Source of the DNA: Lichenostomus cassidix
Taxonomy: Eukaryota > Chordata > Aves > Passeriformes > Meliphagidae
Length of the DNA: 64,000 nucleotides
Direction of reading: 5' to 3'
NCBI GenBank assembly: GCA_008360975.2
Contig: CM039195.1
Location: forward strand, 15,739,010-15,803,009
Part shown: positions 1-10,713 of the stretch, one piece after another
Numbering within the stretch: position 1 is the stretch's first letter
Layout: each line of letters begins with the position of its first letter
Position numbers and translations under genes: made by a program
The notes under the pieces: generated by a model
What the model was told of the DNA's origin: nothing
The model's input: the letters and a program-made list of their open reading frames with translations, nothing else
Databases searched by the model: none

Positions 1-343
1 GTTTTTGAAAGAGGACATGTGGATCTGGCTCTCCTAGAAGAGGGAAATATCCTTCCCTCCCTGGCAAAAATCTCTTCCAATTCCATCACATCCTGCTACT
101 AGAGCCCATATTGCTCATTGTCTGGACTAACAGCAAGCTCCGTTGTTACAGCTGTTGTTAATCAGTGTGTTGCCTGGACTCCTCTTCTAAGGACTGTAAA
201 GGACATGGATGATAAAAGTGTGAGCCAACATCCTCAGTCCTTTGCTAGATTTTGTCTCATCACAGCAAAATACTGTGCAACATTGCATTGTTTCCTTGGA
301 GCTCAGTGCTTAGGCCCATATTTGGGACATTTTTGCTTTCCAG

Positions 344-896
344 GTGTCCCATCAGAGATACCAGAAGGGACTCCAGTGCCTTCTGTGAAAGTGGCCAAGC
401 TACTCATCAGTGAGGTGAATGCAGACATCCCTGGGGGAGGAGAGGATGCAGAGTACATTGAACTCTTCTACACTGGACAGACACACTTCAGCCTCCAGGG
501 ATACTGGCTGGTCCTCGACAATGGGAAAAACAGCTGGGCCTACCAGGTGCTGGATCTGTCTGGACACCACACAGATAATTGGGTTACTTCATGGTGGGGA
601 GCAGCAGCATGAGCCCAGCACCCATGATCAGACTGCCCCTCAACACCATTCAGAATGGGGCAGATGCTGTGGCTCTCTACCACAGCAGCACCCCTCTGTA
701 CGCAGAGGACATGGCTGTGATGGCACGGGGGCTGCTGGATGCTGTGGTGTACTCATCCTGAATGCTGGAGAAGGTAGAGCAGCTGCTCAGAGTGCTGCTG
801 CCAGAGCAGAGCATCCTGCATGAGAATGATTCTCACAGCACCCAGGATGAGTCTCTGAGCCGCTGCCTGAGCACAAAACACCACAGCAGCTTCCAG
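344..896 (+). pseudogene. exon relic: first lamin-tail-like module
   Basis: The acceptor is a T-rich tract ending in CAG at 341-343, and the donor is CAG|GTGGGA at 897. Reading first in one frame (VAKLLISEVNAD, EYIELFY, GYWLVLDNGK, YQVLDLSGHHTD) and then one frame over (GYFMVGSSSM, LPLNTIQNGADAVALY, LLDAVVYSS) gives one continuous lamin-tail-like domain. A net one-base loss near 575-582 therefore breaks the frame. After DAVVYSS comes a TGA (759-761), and then the same frame continues with KVEQLLRVLLPEQ and DESLSRC to the donor. Confidence 0.65.
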
Positions 897-1769
897 GTGG
901 GAAGATGTCCATTCTCCCTCTAGTCACCAGGAGGGCAGATGTCTGTTCTCCCTCCGCAGTCCCCGGGAGGACAGTGGTCATGTTTTAGTATGTCCTTTAT
1001 TCAGGAGAGCAGGGTCTTCTGGTGTGCCACATCCACCTCCTGCCATCTGCTGATGCTCTCACCAGCCTACCCCCACCTCCCTTCCCTATTCACATGTCTG
1101 TTGGTTGGGTAACAGCTCCCTTTTGGGCAGCATCCTGGGCTCTCTGGTTATCCTGAGCCAGATGTGGAGCCACTTTCTCATTGGTGCCGCCATCAGGGTG
1201 CATGGCATAGCATATCAGGTCCCTAGAACCCACCTAGCTGCAGGGCTGAGGTGTGAAGGATGTGCCTTGAGCACTGGTGTAATTGATTTGCGTTGTCGCA
1301 GCTGCTTGTTTTTATTTCAAAATATCTAGTTTTAGATAGTGCCCTGAAAGAATATGGCAGAGTGGGACTGCTTGTCATACACAAAGCTGGGTAAGGGCTT
1401 TGCTGCTCTGCTGCTGATGCCAGAGGGGTGTCCAAAACTAAGGCAATAAAACTGTTCCAGATGTAGAAGAGGAATGAGATGCATTGGTAGTGGGAGTGGA
1501 CCCCAAGGAAGTGATGCCATGGACTGTAGACACGAGCGTGGAAGTACTTCCAACAGAAAAGAGTGCTTCCAACAGAGAAAGAGAGGTGTTCCTAGTCCTG
1601 AGACTGGGGACAAGGGTGATGGGGATGTGTGGTGGTAGTGTCAGGCCCCCCACAGTCAGGACAACCCTTGAGCTGATGGTGAGAGTGAGGAGCAGTTGGT
1701 GTGAGACAGAATCACCACACCATGTATTGCATCCTGGTCTGGGGCCCCCAACACAAGAAAGAAATGAAC

Positions 1770-2003
1770 CTGTTGGAACAAGTCCAGATGAGATCTCCAC
1801 AGAGATCCTCTGCGGGCTGGAACCCCTCTCCTATGAAGACAGGCTGAGAGGGCTGAGGTTGTTCAGCCTGGAGAAGAGAAGGCTCTGAGGAGAACGTAGG
1901 GTCCCTTCCAGTGTCTAAAGGAGCTCCAAGAAAGCTGAAGAGGGACTTTGGACAAGGGCCTGGAGTGACAGGACACGTGGGAATGGCCATAAGCTTAAGG
2001 AGG
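1770..2003 (+). mobile_element. CR1 LINE fragment, 5' part (split by LTR)
   Basis: CR1 3'-region signature on the plus strand: a stretch around 'CTCTCCTATGAAGACAGG', then 'TTCAGCCTGGAGAAGAGAAG', then the GGACAAGGG/GGGAATGGC region. It stops abruptly at 2003 and resumes at 3596, because an LTR has been inserted with a 6-bp duplication. Confidence 0.85.
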
Positions 2004-3595
2004 TGTCTTGGTTTGAAAGACAGGTGTCTGCTAAGAGAGGCAGAACCATCCCTTAGAATAGAGAATGTAACCCCCCCCTTCCCTCCGAAATATTATAACT
2101 TTGGAATCAAGGGCTTTCAGGCAAAGATATGGGAAAAGGAATAACAGCTCTTTACTAGTACCTGTAACAGAGTAAACAAGCAATAACAAGAATACCAACA
2201 ACAAACAAACCAGAAATCTGGTGGCAGATGTCCCTGAGCTGCCAAGCACTTTCCCGTTTGGTGTAGTCACAGTCACAACCAGCAGGGGTGCTGTTGAGCT
2301 CCCGGCCAGGCAGGGCAGGTGCGATGACTGCCAAGCAGCTGCATGTGGCGCTGTGGTGCGAGGTCAGGTCTGTCTCATGGGGTTGGTAGTGGTGGCCAGG
2401 CTGGGCAGCAGGGGCTGAGTGCTGCAGGCAGCTTGGAATGGCGAGCTGGAGCAGCAGGAATGGCTCACCTGGGCTAGCCAGCAAAGGTGGCAGGAACTCC
2501 GCAGTTATGGCAGATGCCGCGGTGCGCTCCGGCGAGCGGGGCAGGGGCAGCAACAGCCGGACTCCTCCACAGTTGTTGCAAAAACGCAACCAGGCAGGTG
2601 CACGCTCCTGGCAGGGATAAAGGGTCTGATCCCATGCCTTTTTCCCAAGCAAGAGCCCACCCAGCAAGGAACAGAAGGCAGTGTACAGTCCAACGTCCTG
2701 CGGTCGCAGCCAGAAGCAAAAGCAGCAGCTTTCCTCCCAGTGTTCCACGAGCAAGTGCCCCGGTCCCAACAGTCAGAGTGTCTCCTCCCCTCACCTACAG
2801 CCTTCTCACCTACAGTCTCCTCCCCAGCTACAGACTTTGTCTTTTACAAAAGAATTAATTCTTTTACAAAAGAATTAACCCTAACCCTGGCCATTTGTTT
2901 CCTTGTAACAGGGATGGAGAAAATTCCAACCCCCTGATTTAGGGTAAAATCGAAATTATAAATGTAAAAGAACGAGAAGCTGGATAATAGTAATAATAAT
3001 ATTTTTTTAACTGATTTAGAGAGCCAGAGATTGGATAATGATTTACTAAGATATGCCCGCTGCAATCCATTTATTATTCACTTAATGAATTTGTGCCTAC
3101 CTGGTATCGGGGAGGATTGAGAGAAGAGAGCCAAATAATTGAGAGAAACCACCAAGTGTAACCGACCATCCAGCCCTTGGACCCCAGAACTGGTACAAGT
3201 TGGCTTTCAAGCTTGGACTTGGACCAAGAACCAAGGGAGCATGCGCAAGGGAACAGGGTGAAGAGTTCATCGTGAGGAATACTCCGTCATCAATCATTTG
3301 GGACCCTTGCCCACAATTAATCTGAGACACTGCGCTTGCGCGAGCATATTTAAATGAACTTTGAACTCATTATAATATGAAGCGGGGATAGATAATGAAT
3401 ATGTATAGAGGCTTTGTCTAACTTTATGCATATGTAATCTGTAACCTAATATAAACCAAGTGAAGTGCTGCTGAGGGTGTGCATGTCTTTGGAGGGGCCA
3501 GCCCCCATGCACCCCAGCTGGAATAAACACATACCTACCTCATAACTATCTGAGTTGTGGAGTCTTTCCGTGCTTCACCCCTCCAACCTTCAGCA
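2004..3595 (-). mobile_element. solo LTR (ERVK-like) inserted in CR1
   Basis: The ends are TG...CA (TGTCTTGG at 2004, CAGCA ending 3595) and the element is flanked by the 6-bp duplication AGGAGG (1998-2003 and 3596-3601). A 6-bp duplication is typical of ERVK-type integrases. The probable sense strand is minus, because an AGTAAA poly(A)-like signal lies near 2150 in that orientation. About 945 bp remain once the nested LTR at 2935-3577 is removed. No gag, pol or env coding is present. Confidence 0.75.
2935..3577 (+). mobile_element. nested solo LTR (ERV1-like)
   Basis: The element begins TGATTTAGGG and ends GTGCTTCA, with CCCC on both sides (2931-2934, 3578-3581). AATAAA at 3522-3527 sits where an LTR poly(A) signal would, about 50 bp from the 3' end. 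The related LTR copy at 4684 lacks this block at the same position, which confirms it is an insertion. A 4-bp duplication suggests ERV1, but the site is C-rich, so the duplication length is uncertain. Confidence 0.7.
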
Positions 3596-3850
3596 AGGAG
3601 GGCAGATTAAGATTGGGTATTAGGAAGAAATTCTTCCTTATGAGAGTGGTGAGGCCCTGGCACAGGTTGCCCAGAGAAGCCCCATTCCTGGAAGTGTCCA
3701 AGGCCAGGCTGGATGGGGCTTGGAGCAGCCTGGGATAGCGGAAGGTGTCTGTGCCCATTGCAAGGAGTGGGATAGGATGGGATGGGATGGGATGGGATGG
3801 GATGGATTTTAAGATCCCTTCCAACACAAACTATTCTGTGATTTTGGTTA
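3596..3850 (+). mobile_element. CR1 LINE fragment, 3' part
   Basis: Continuation of the CR1 begun at 1770: 'GGTATTAGGAAGAAATTC', the GTGAGGCCCTGGCACAGGTTGCC region, and the terminal TTCCAACAC...ATTCTGTGATTT tail. A GGGAT pentamer run (about 3770-3805) is embedded where the consensus normally reads GGGGTTGGA. Confidence 0.85.
3770..3806 (+). repeat. (GGGAT)n microsatellite inside CR1
   Basis: About seven pentamer units, the first imperfect (GGGATAGGAT). The run grew within the conserved CR1 3' region. Confidence 0.85.
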
Positions 3851-4683
3851 TATTCTCTTGCCTCACCAGGGAGCCTCAGGAGGTGTTCAGGTGAATAAGA
3901 GGTAATGCTGTGAGCAGCTGTCACTCCGCCTGAATTAAATGGGATGTCAGTGGTGGCAACAGTTTTTGTGTCTCCCCACAGGTGACCAAGGTGACACCGC
4001 TGGGGGAGAACTTCTGCAGCAGCTCCATGGTGCTAGGCCTTCCTGCCATTCGCATCAGTGAGCTGTGCCTGGCCAGCAGCACTGCCCATGTCAGCTTTTT
4101 GGAGCTGGAGGGGAACCAGCCTCAGAGGGCTCATCTTGGTCTTCTTCTCAGAGAAGGAGGGAAAGGCACATGCCAGAAGCATCCCTGTTGGAGCCACAGG
4201 GCTGTTGGTGTTTATGCTGGATGGAGAACACAGTCATGGTGAATCTGATGGAATGGATCTGGTGTGGGGTCTGTCTTCAAACTCATGGGCAGGGGCTTGA
4301 GCAGCTTTGAGGAAACAGATGGAGGAGGATGCACAACATGGAGAACAATTCCCTTGCCTGTCCTTTATTCCTGCTTTTTCACTGTTTGTTCTGCCTAGGC
4401 TGGTTTGTTATACTCCGGCTGAGAAGGTGATAAATCCTTGCCCATGCCTCTGCCAAGCTCTCCATGCAGGAGAGTGGGAGGACCAAAAGTTCCTCCTGCT
4501 GGTACCCAGACAAGGGTATTTCAAGAATATGGCCCACCAGGGCTGTGGGTTGTCCCCTCGTGTCATGTTAATTGATGCTCACTGAACCCTGTAGTGTTGC
4601 TGCCTCCTTCTGGTCCTCAGCTGGTGCTTTGTCAGCACATTCCTTTATCTTATTCACCTTAACACATTCACATTCTTACTCAT

Positions 4684-5572
4684 TGTTGAAGGTGGGGGGG
4701 GTGGAATTTTCTCCATCCCTGTGTATTGGTTTGAAAACAAACCAGTGGGAGATCACACGTCAAGATTGAAATTAAAAATAAGTGAAATAATGCAAGGAAA
4801 AGCACTGACAAAGTCAGATGCAACCTAACACCCTGTTAGGGTGGTAGTAGCAGTCCAACTGAAGTAGTCCAGTTGAAGCGGTGATCCTGTGAAGGTCTAG
4901 TCTCCAGCTGAAGATCCAGTGGTAGCTCTCGTCCTCTGGGAACCCAGTAGACAGGGCTCCCTCCGGCAATTCCAGGGCCAGGTTATATCCATGTGGGAAC
5001 ACCTGGTTCCTCCCTCCTGGACAGAGCATCCCACAATGGGATGAGATAAGTCCATGAGTCACACGGTGGGTCCCTGATGGCCCATTGCCTGTCATGCGGG
5101 GTGGGTCATTAGCAGCTGGTAACAGCTAACGGATGGCCCATTGCCTGTCATCCAGAGTGGGTCGTTAGCAGGTGATAGCAGCTAACAGCCCACAGCTGGT
5201 GGTAATAGAATACTTAACTACATCTATATTGCAACCTAGGACACCCTGTTACTGGGGTACCAACCATCAGGTGCTCAGAGCCATTAATTCTTTTGTAAGA
5301 GACAAAGGCTGTGGCTGGACAGGGTGAGGGGAGGAGACTCTCTGGCCATTGGGACCAGCACTCACTCGTGGAACACCGGGAGGAAAGCTGCTGCTTTTGC
5401 TTCTGGCTGCGACCGCAGGACGTTGGACTGTACACTGCCTTCTGTTCCTTGCTGGGTGGGCTCTTGCTTGGGAAAAAGGCGCGAGATCCAACCCTTTATC
5501 CCTGCCAGGAGCGCGCACCTGCCCGGCTGCATTTTTGCAACAACTGTGGAGGAGTCCGGCTGTCGCTGTTCT
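4684..5572 (+). mobile_element. second LTR copy of the 2004-3595 family, truncated
   Basis: The element starts TGTTGAAGGTGG, and its 5270-5572 part is the reverse complement of 2505-2870 with few differences. It is therefore the same LTR family in the opposite orientation. The 3' part (R-U5) is missing after about 5572. It is interrupted by another solo LTR at 4722-5243. Confidence 0.7.
4722..5243. mobile_element. nested solo LTR (ERVL-like), 522 bp
   Basis: The ends are TGTATTGG...CCTAGGACA, flanked by the exact 5-bp duplication CCCTG (4717-4721 and 5244-5248). Five-base duplications are typical of ERVL elements. With the LTR and one duplication removed, the host LTR reads through as it does in the copy near 2910. 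Orientation was not determined. No coding region. Confidence 0.75.
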
Positions 5573-6769
5573 CCTTAATTTCTGTCTAGGTTGCATGAAG
5601 AGGACTGCATCTCAGAGGAACCTTGATCTTTTTGGAAACCTGTGTTCATAGCAAGCAGGCTCCTTATAGCTTTACTTGGCCTCATGGTCACCACCATTAC
5701 TTTGTTTCTTGTTTCTATTCTTGGAGTTCTCTTCACTGCCAGCTTGTCCTGTCAGGCTCAAAGTTCAGCCTAACACTATCTAGATGTTCATCTTATCTAT
5801 TTCCCTGGGCATTTCCAGATGGGGCAAACCTGACCTTCAAGAACATCTCTGCTACTAGTGAAGGCTCAAGCACTATTACTGTGTACAAAACCAGTGTGAT
5901 TCCTGCTGGCAGGAAGGCAATGCCAGAGAACTTGGTGGATGCCTTTGTTTACACGTGTGAGCCTGGCACAGCTGGAGGACATTTGGCCTTCCATGGGCCA
6001 TTTTACACTGTGCCCTACAAGGGTGAGAGGTGAGGTTACTTCCCTAGGAAAGTTCCTGGTCTGAAGAGGGACCAATAGGTTAATGAAATGCAGGGGTAGG
6101 TATCGTGTAGCTTGGAAACTCTATCCTGGAGGACAAACTCTTAGGTGTGGGAGTCTGGCTGTAGTGAGGCAGAAATCTTACTCATGCAGAAGCCAGTCAG
6201 ACCAAGTAAGTTTGCTCTGGCCAAGCTCACATCTTCTCCAGCTGGTGGGTAGGCTGGACACATCTCTACGATGGCTCTGTGAAAGCTGACTTCAGCTTCA
6301 GCTCCAGCCAACTCTCCATCATCCACAGCAGTGCCAGGAACTGGGGCCCCGGGTGGGATTTGGAAGTGGGAAGAAAGGTGTATACCATGTCAGTGAGCTC
6401 TGACTCCTCTTCTAGGGACAGGCCTGTGTCTCTGAGCTGCTGTGGCAATGCCAGCACAGGACTGCAGTTTACTCTCTCAGAGCCCTCTCCCAGACTGTGG
6501 AATAGCTGTCCCCTGCATGCCTTCGCCATGAATCTCCACCTCTGCCTCCTCACACCAGTGAGTGGAGCTGCGCGTCCCACCAGAGTGGAGTGGAAGGGCT
6601 GGGACAGGGGCTGACCTCAACTTTTCATGGCGTGGGAGAGGGGCTGTTGGGCAGCTTGCTGCTGTGAAAGGGGATGCACTGGGCGAGCACTGGTACACAC
6701 CTCCATGTGTGGATATGGTGCTGCCATCCCAAAAGAGCACCTGCACCTACAGCTCCAGCATGGGCTTGT

Positions 6770-6962
6770 ACGGGCTTGGAACAGGCTGTCCTGAGAAGCT
6801 GTGGCTGCCCCATCCCTGGAAGTGCTCAAGGCTGGGTTGGACAGGGCTTGGAGCAACCTGGGATAGTGGAAGGTGTCCCTGCCCATGGCAGTGGGTGGGA
6901 CAAGATGAGCTTTAAATTCAATTCAATTCAATTCAAACCATTCTAGGATGATTCTATGATAT
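6770..6962 (+). mobile_element. CR1 LINE 3' fragment
   Basis: The GAAGCTGTGGCTGCCCCATC region, the GGAGCAACCTGGGATAGTGG region, 'CCCTGCCCATGGCAG', and a tail with ATTCTATGATATG. The tail carries a short TTCAA/AATTC pentamer run (about 6915-6938) in place of the usual CCAACCC. Confidence 0.85.
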
Positions 6963-7466
6963 GAAGGTGGCCGCATATTTCATTTAAGTTGTCTCTGCTC
7001 GGCTGGGCTGAGCCCTGATTAGGATTTCCTTCTGCAGGATTAGATTTGCAGCAATGGCAGGAACCCCCTGCTCCAGTCAGGGAAACTGCAAGTAAACCTT
7101 CCCATCTCAGCCCATCTGGGGGAACAAATTCCTGTGTCTCAGTCCTGACCCAGAGTCAGCAAGGAAATGTACAGGGGGGTCCCCAGCCTCTGCAAAGGCC
7201 ACACTTGGATCAGCTTGGGGCAGCCAAGATCTGGCAAAATGGAGATTCCTCTTCCATACTCCTGAGAGAGGCAAGAGTGGGCCTGTCCCTCATCTCCCAG
7301 CATGAGAGACTGTTCTGGTCCTTGTGGTGGGATGTGGGACATGCCCCTTCCCCACTCCCCTGGGAGGCTGCCAAAGGAGCCAAACTGGTATATGGTGGTA
7401 GAAGGCCAGAAGTAAAGACTCACCAACAGGAGAGGGTGGAGGAAAGTGGGCAGCAGAGGAGGGTGG

Positions 7467-7848
7467 TGTGGGAATTGACAATTGTCCTGCCTCAGCTCAC
7501 AGACACCGACTGTGTTACAAACAGCTTGTACCCGTGAGAATCTTAGTGTGGACAACAACTCGTACCCGTGAGAACCTTAGCATGGACAGAAGCAAGAAGC
7601 AAAAACAACAGAGCAGAACAAGAAGTAACTTGCACTTGTGAGAGGGAGGCTGTTTTCTGCAAAAGTGTGCTAGGAATAACTGACCAACAGTGTTGTAGAA
7701 TAACAAGTTAGGAGCCAATGGCCATGTGGCACGAATGTTAGAAAATAGTATAAAAGAGACTATGTAGCAATAAACTTGGCTTCTACTTTCCTTTCTACTT
7801 GGCCTGAGGCTGTGTCTTTGTGTGTCATGACCCTCTCAAACAGCCACA
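7467..7848 (+). mobile_element. solo LTR (ERVL-like), 382 bp
   Basis: Perfect short inverted ends TGTGG...CCACA, with the 5-bp duplication GGTGG on both sides (7462-7466, 7849-7853). TATAAAAG at 7749-7756 and AATAAA at 7769-7774 fit a promoter and poly(A) signal in the plus direction. A degenerate repeat of about 48 bp around 'GTACCCGTGAGAA' lies in the 5' half. No internal retroviral region remains. Confidence 0.8.
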
Positions 7849-9284
7849 GGTGGGATGAAGCCAAGTGTTTCGGAAGCCCCTACAGGAGCTTACTTGCAGT
7901 CCTGAACTGCACTCAGAAAAACCACCTCTCCTCTTCCCTTAGACTGTTCCATGTGGACCCTGCACCACAGGAGGATGCTGGAAAGTTTGGGAAAGGTCAT
8001 GGTGAGCTCTCTGGAGGAGGAGTGCACCTGGTGCACTGACCTCTATCTGCAAGGCTGGTACCTGGCTCCTTCTGCCCAATTCAAGTGCCATCCTCTGTCT
8101 AAGTGCTCATCCAAAGCTGCCTTATCAGAACAGTCCCTGCTCCAGCCCACCAGTGCAGTGCAGGCTGGCACTGGAGTGAGGAGGCCTTTAGGAACAGTAG
8201 TAAACACATGGGATTTCACACTCAGTGAGAGAAGCTAACCTGGGCTGCTTGTGAGGCCAAGCTGGAGGAGCCATGAGGAATGGCAGTCTCTGCTGATCCT
8301 TGTGATGTCTGCCAGACAAACCTAAACCCACATAGCAAACAGCCATTTGCATTCCAGAGAACATTTGCATTCCAGCTCCTATATTTATTCAAAGTACCTA
8401 GACCAGTCACTTTTGTAAGCCTTAGGGACTATAGCTTTTGAGGGCTGGGAAGAAATGTTTCCTGGTCTTTGGCTGGTTTTGTAAGGAAGAGCCATGATTT
8501 GTCTCCTTTGCCCAAATGCCTTTTTTGACTCGTTGAACAATTTCAGTCAACTCTGACCAATGGGTAGAGGTACAAAGTGTAGTACAAAGTATTCTGTTGG
8601 GTGGGATGACAACCCCAAGTCCCTTTTGTCACCAAAAGAAAGGTTGAGTAGGTGCATAGGTTACCTGTGATGCAGCATAGCAGCATGGTTTCAGAGCAGT
8701 GGGGAGAGAAAGGGGAAGAGCATAGGAGCAGGAAGGCACAAAGTCATGGGAGCAATGTGATCTCCGACACCAGAGGGTTTCTGACCACCCAAAATGCACT
8801 GTTGTTTCTTGGCAGAGTTTCACCTGACATGTGTGGGCTTACTGCTGAAGGTCTGGGGCCAGGTGTGAGCTTGGCAGCCAGAGCAGGAGAAGTCCATCAA
8901 AACCTGGCTCCAGGGATTCCTGTCCAGTCCCTATCCCTTCTCTGTGGATGGGAGAGTTCTGAAAATCAGTCCTGAGTGTGTCACCCCCGAAAATGTGCCA
9001 TTCATGTCACACAGTGGTGGTAAGAAGGACTCTGCTTCCAGCACAGTGAACGGGGCTGGAGACAGAGTCAGGCCACATCTCCACATGAGAGGGGCCATAT
9101 GAAGCACACCACTGGACTTCAGTAGGGAGCCCCTTGCTTTTGGAGCTGTTGCTCACACAGCCAGGAAGCCCCGAGGCCCAATTTCTGAGAGCAGCCCCTG
9201 GCACCCAGGCTGGACCTGTCCAGAGCCAGGATGTCACAGATTGTAACCGGGTAAAAAAGTGTCTCCAGAGTGGGAGGCTGGGAC

Positions 9285-9497
9285 AGCCCAACCTGTTGCT
9301 GCCCAGAGAAGCTGTGGTTCCCCATCCCTGAAAGTGTTCCAGGCCAGGTTGTGCAGGGCTTGGAGCAACCTGGTCTGGTGGAAGATGTCCCTGCCTATGG
9401 CAGGGGGTTGGACTAGATGGCCTTTAAATGTTCCTTCCAACTCAACCCAACCCAACCTGGCCCAATCCAACCCATTCTGTGACTGATTCTATGAGCT
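9285..9497 (+). mobile_element. CR1 LINE 3' fragment
   Basis: The CCAGAGAAGCTGTGG region, 'GGAGCAACCTGGTCTGGTGG', 'GCAGGGGGTTGGACTAGATG', a CCCAACCCAACC tail and ATTCTGTGACTGATTCTATG. Confidence 0.85.
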
Positions 9498-9565
9498 CCT
9501 AGGGGTCCCCCCATGCTGGGAAAAGTCATGGCTGCAATGCTTCTTCTCTGCCTTTGTTCCCTCAG

Positions 9566-9657
9566 CTTCCTTCCAGGGCTAGGAAGTTGCCCTGTTTGTC
9601 ATAGGATCTCTCCTGCTCGTTATTGTTGGTTGGCCTGGTGTTTTATTTCATCAAAAG
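9566..9657 (+). pseudogene. exon relic: transmembrane segment
   Basis: The exon is flanked by CCCTCAG| and AAAAG|GTGAG. The frame gives SFQG, an in-frame TAG at 9580-9582, then EVALFVIGSLLLVIVG and FHQK: an uncharged helix of about 20 residues followed by a basic stop-transfer end. The TAG is one transition from a Gln codon. This is the only plausible membrane helix in the relic and sits close to its 3' end, as expected for a type I protein. Confidence 0.6.
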
Positions 9658-10649
9658 GTGAGAAACCACCCTTGTATCTGCTGTGCATCCCCCACCCTCT
9701 CCTTCCCCAGGGCCTCCTCTCTTAACTGCTGGACAGTGACCTTTCTCTCACTCAGGTGAACACCTACACTGCTTTCAGACAGTTCAATATGTTGCTCCTA
9801 ATTTTTGCAGCGAATTTCCTTCCTTTTCACAAAGCCCCTTTGTTTCTGACAGAGTGAAGTGCAGGTTCTGCAGGAGGTTGAGATAACACCAGTAAATCAT
9901 GGATGATGCTGAGCATATCAGCAGGTGCAGTGTACGGGCCATCAGAGGTACTGACAACATGATGTGGTGGGAGAGCAGAAAGCTGAAAGCACATGGCACA
10001 CAACAGATGATGCTGTGGCCACAGGGAAGAGCTCTTCCTTGGATGAAAATGACAGTCACCTTAGGATTACCTTGGTGGGAAACACCTTCCATGTTATGAC
10101 ACCACTTTAAATAATTACTCGGTCTTCCCTGACATGGTCAGGAGGCAAACAGCAGCTGAACACTCAGGCTGTATGTCTGTCTGAAATAAAGGTTACAGTG
10201 GATGGACTATTTAACCAGCCCAAGTGATTTAATTTTAATAATTTTGACTGCTGAAAGTCCTGGATAAGGGGCTGATGTGCAAGAGCTAGAAATGAGGGAA
10301 GTTCTTACAATACATTTGGGGAATAGAAAACCCAGTGTGTATATATATATACATTTAAATAATTTTTAAAATAGCCTAAGTCAGAGTTAGGGAAGCTCTT
10401 TCAGAAAGCAGGGTAGCTTTAAGTTAATGTACACATGCCATGGAATAGCAGCTGTTTTGCTCCTGTTTTTCTTCAAAACATTGACAGACACTTCAGGAAA
10501 CTGTGCCTGCCGAGTGCTGGTCATCCAGCCTCTTTTTAAAGCTAAGGTGTGTTGTAACGTCTGCACTGCTGCAAAGGTGCAGATTAGCTGCCTTGTGCAA
10601 AAGAGCAGAGCAACGGATCATGTGTTTTTCTTAATCTGTTGCTTTTCAG

Positions 10650-10713
10650 ACATCCACAAAATTACACCAGCATTGAAATGAATGACCATGGGCAGATCGC
10701 AGCAGACTTCTAA
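10650..10713 (+). pseudogene. terminal exon relic: cytoplasmic tail
   Basis: A strong polypyrimidine tract and CAG end at 10649. The exon then reads HPQNYTSIEMNDHGQIAADF and a TAA stop at 10711-10713. The acidic and polar content and the position after the transmembrane exon fit a cytoplasmic tail. An alternative short tail (SEVQVLQEVEITPV, stop) follows an AG near 9850, with an AATAAA near 10180-10190, so two alternative 3' ends are possible. Confidence 0.5.

Larger units (their letters stand above)
344..10713 (+). pseudogene. decayed gene for lamin-tail-like repeat membrane protein (5' part outside window)
   Basis: Remains of a multi-exon gene, unnamed by me. Recognisable exons: 344-896, 3982 to about 4315, 5819-6022, about 6240-6560, about 7942-8058, 8816-9019, 9566-9657 and 10650-10713. 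Most begin after a polypyrimidine-AG and several end at a GT donor. Modules look like lamin-tail (LTD) folds: an ISEVNAD strand, EYIELFY, GYWLVL, GYFMVG, and a Ser-Cys segment that recurs (SLSRC, SLSCC). A hydrophobic helix (9583-9657) and a short tail ending NDHGQIAADF then a stop suggest a type I membrane protein. Disabling changes: a frameshift near 575-582, TGA at 759-761, a frameshift near 4110-4130, TGA at 8866-8868 and TAG at 9580-9582. LTRs and CR1 copies fill its introns. Several independent lesions argue for a pseudogene rather than sequencing error, but individual lesions could be assembly faults. A function in other species is not known to me. Confidence 0.6.

Noticed and set aside
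2155..2937. Several open frames of 100-200 residues within the LTR
   Set aside because: They lie in LTR sequence, overlap on both strands and show no retroviral or cellular domain.
7046..7537. 163-residue plus-strand open frame (QQWQEPPAPVRE...)
   Set aside because: Its first part may be another exon relic of the decayed membrane protein gene, but it runs into the solo LTR at 7467 and has no clear donor, so I did not call it an exon with confidence.
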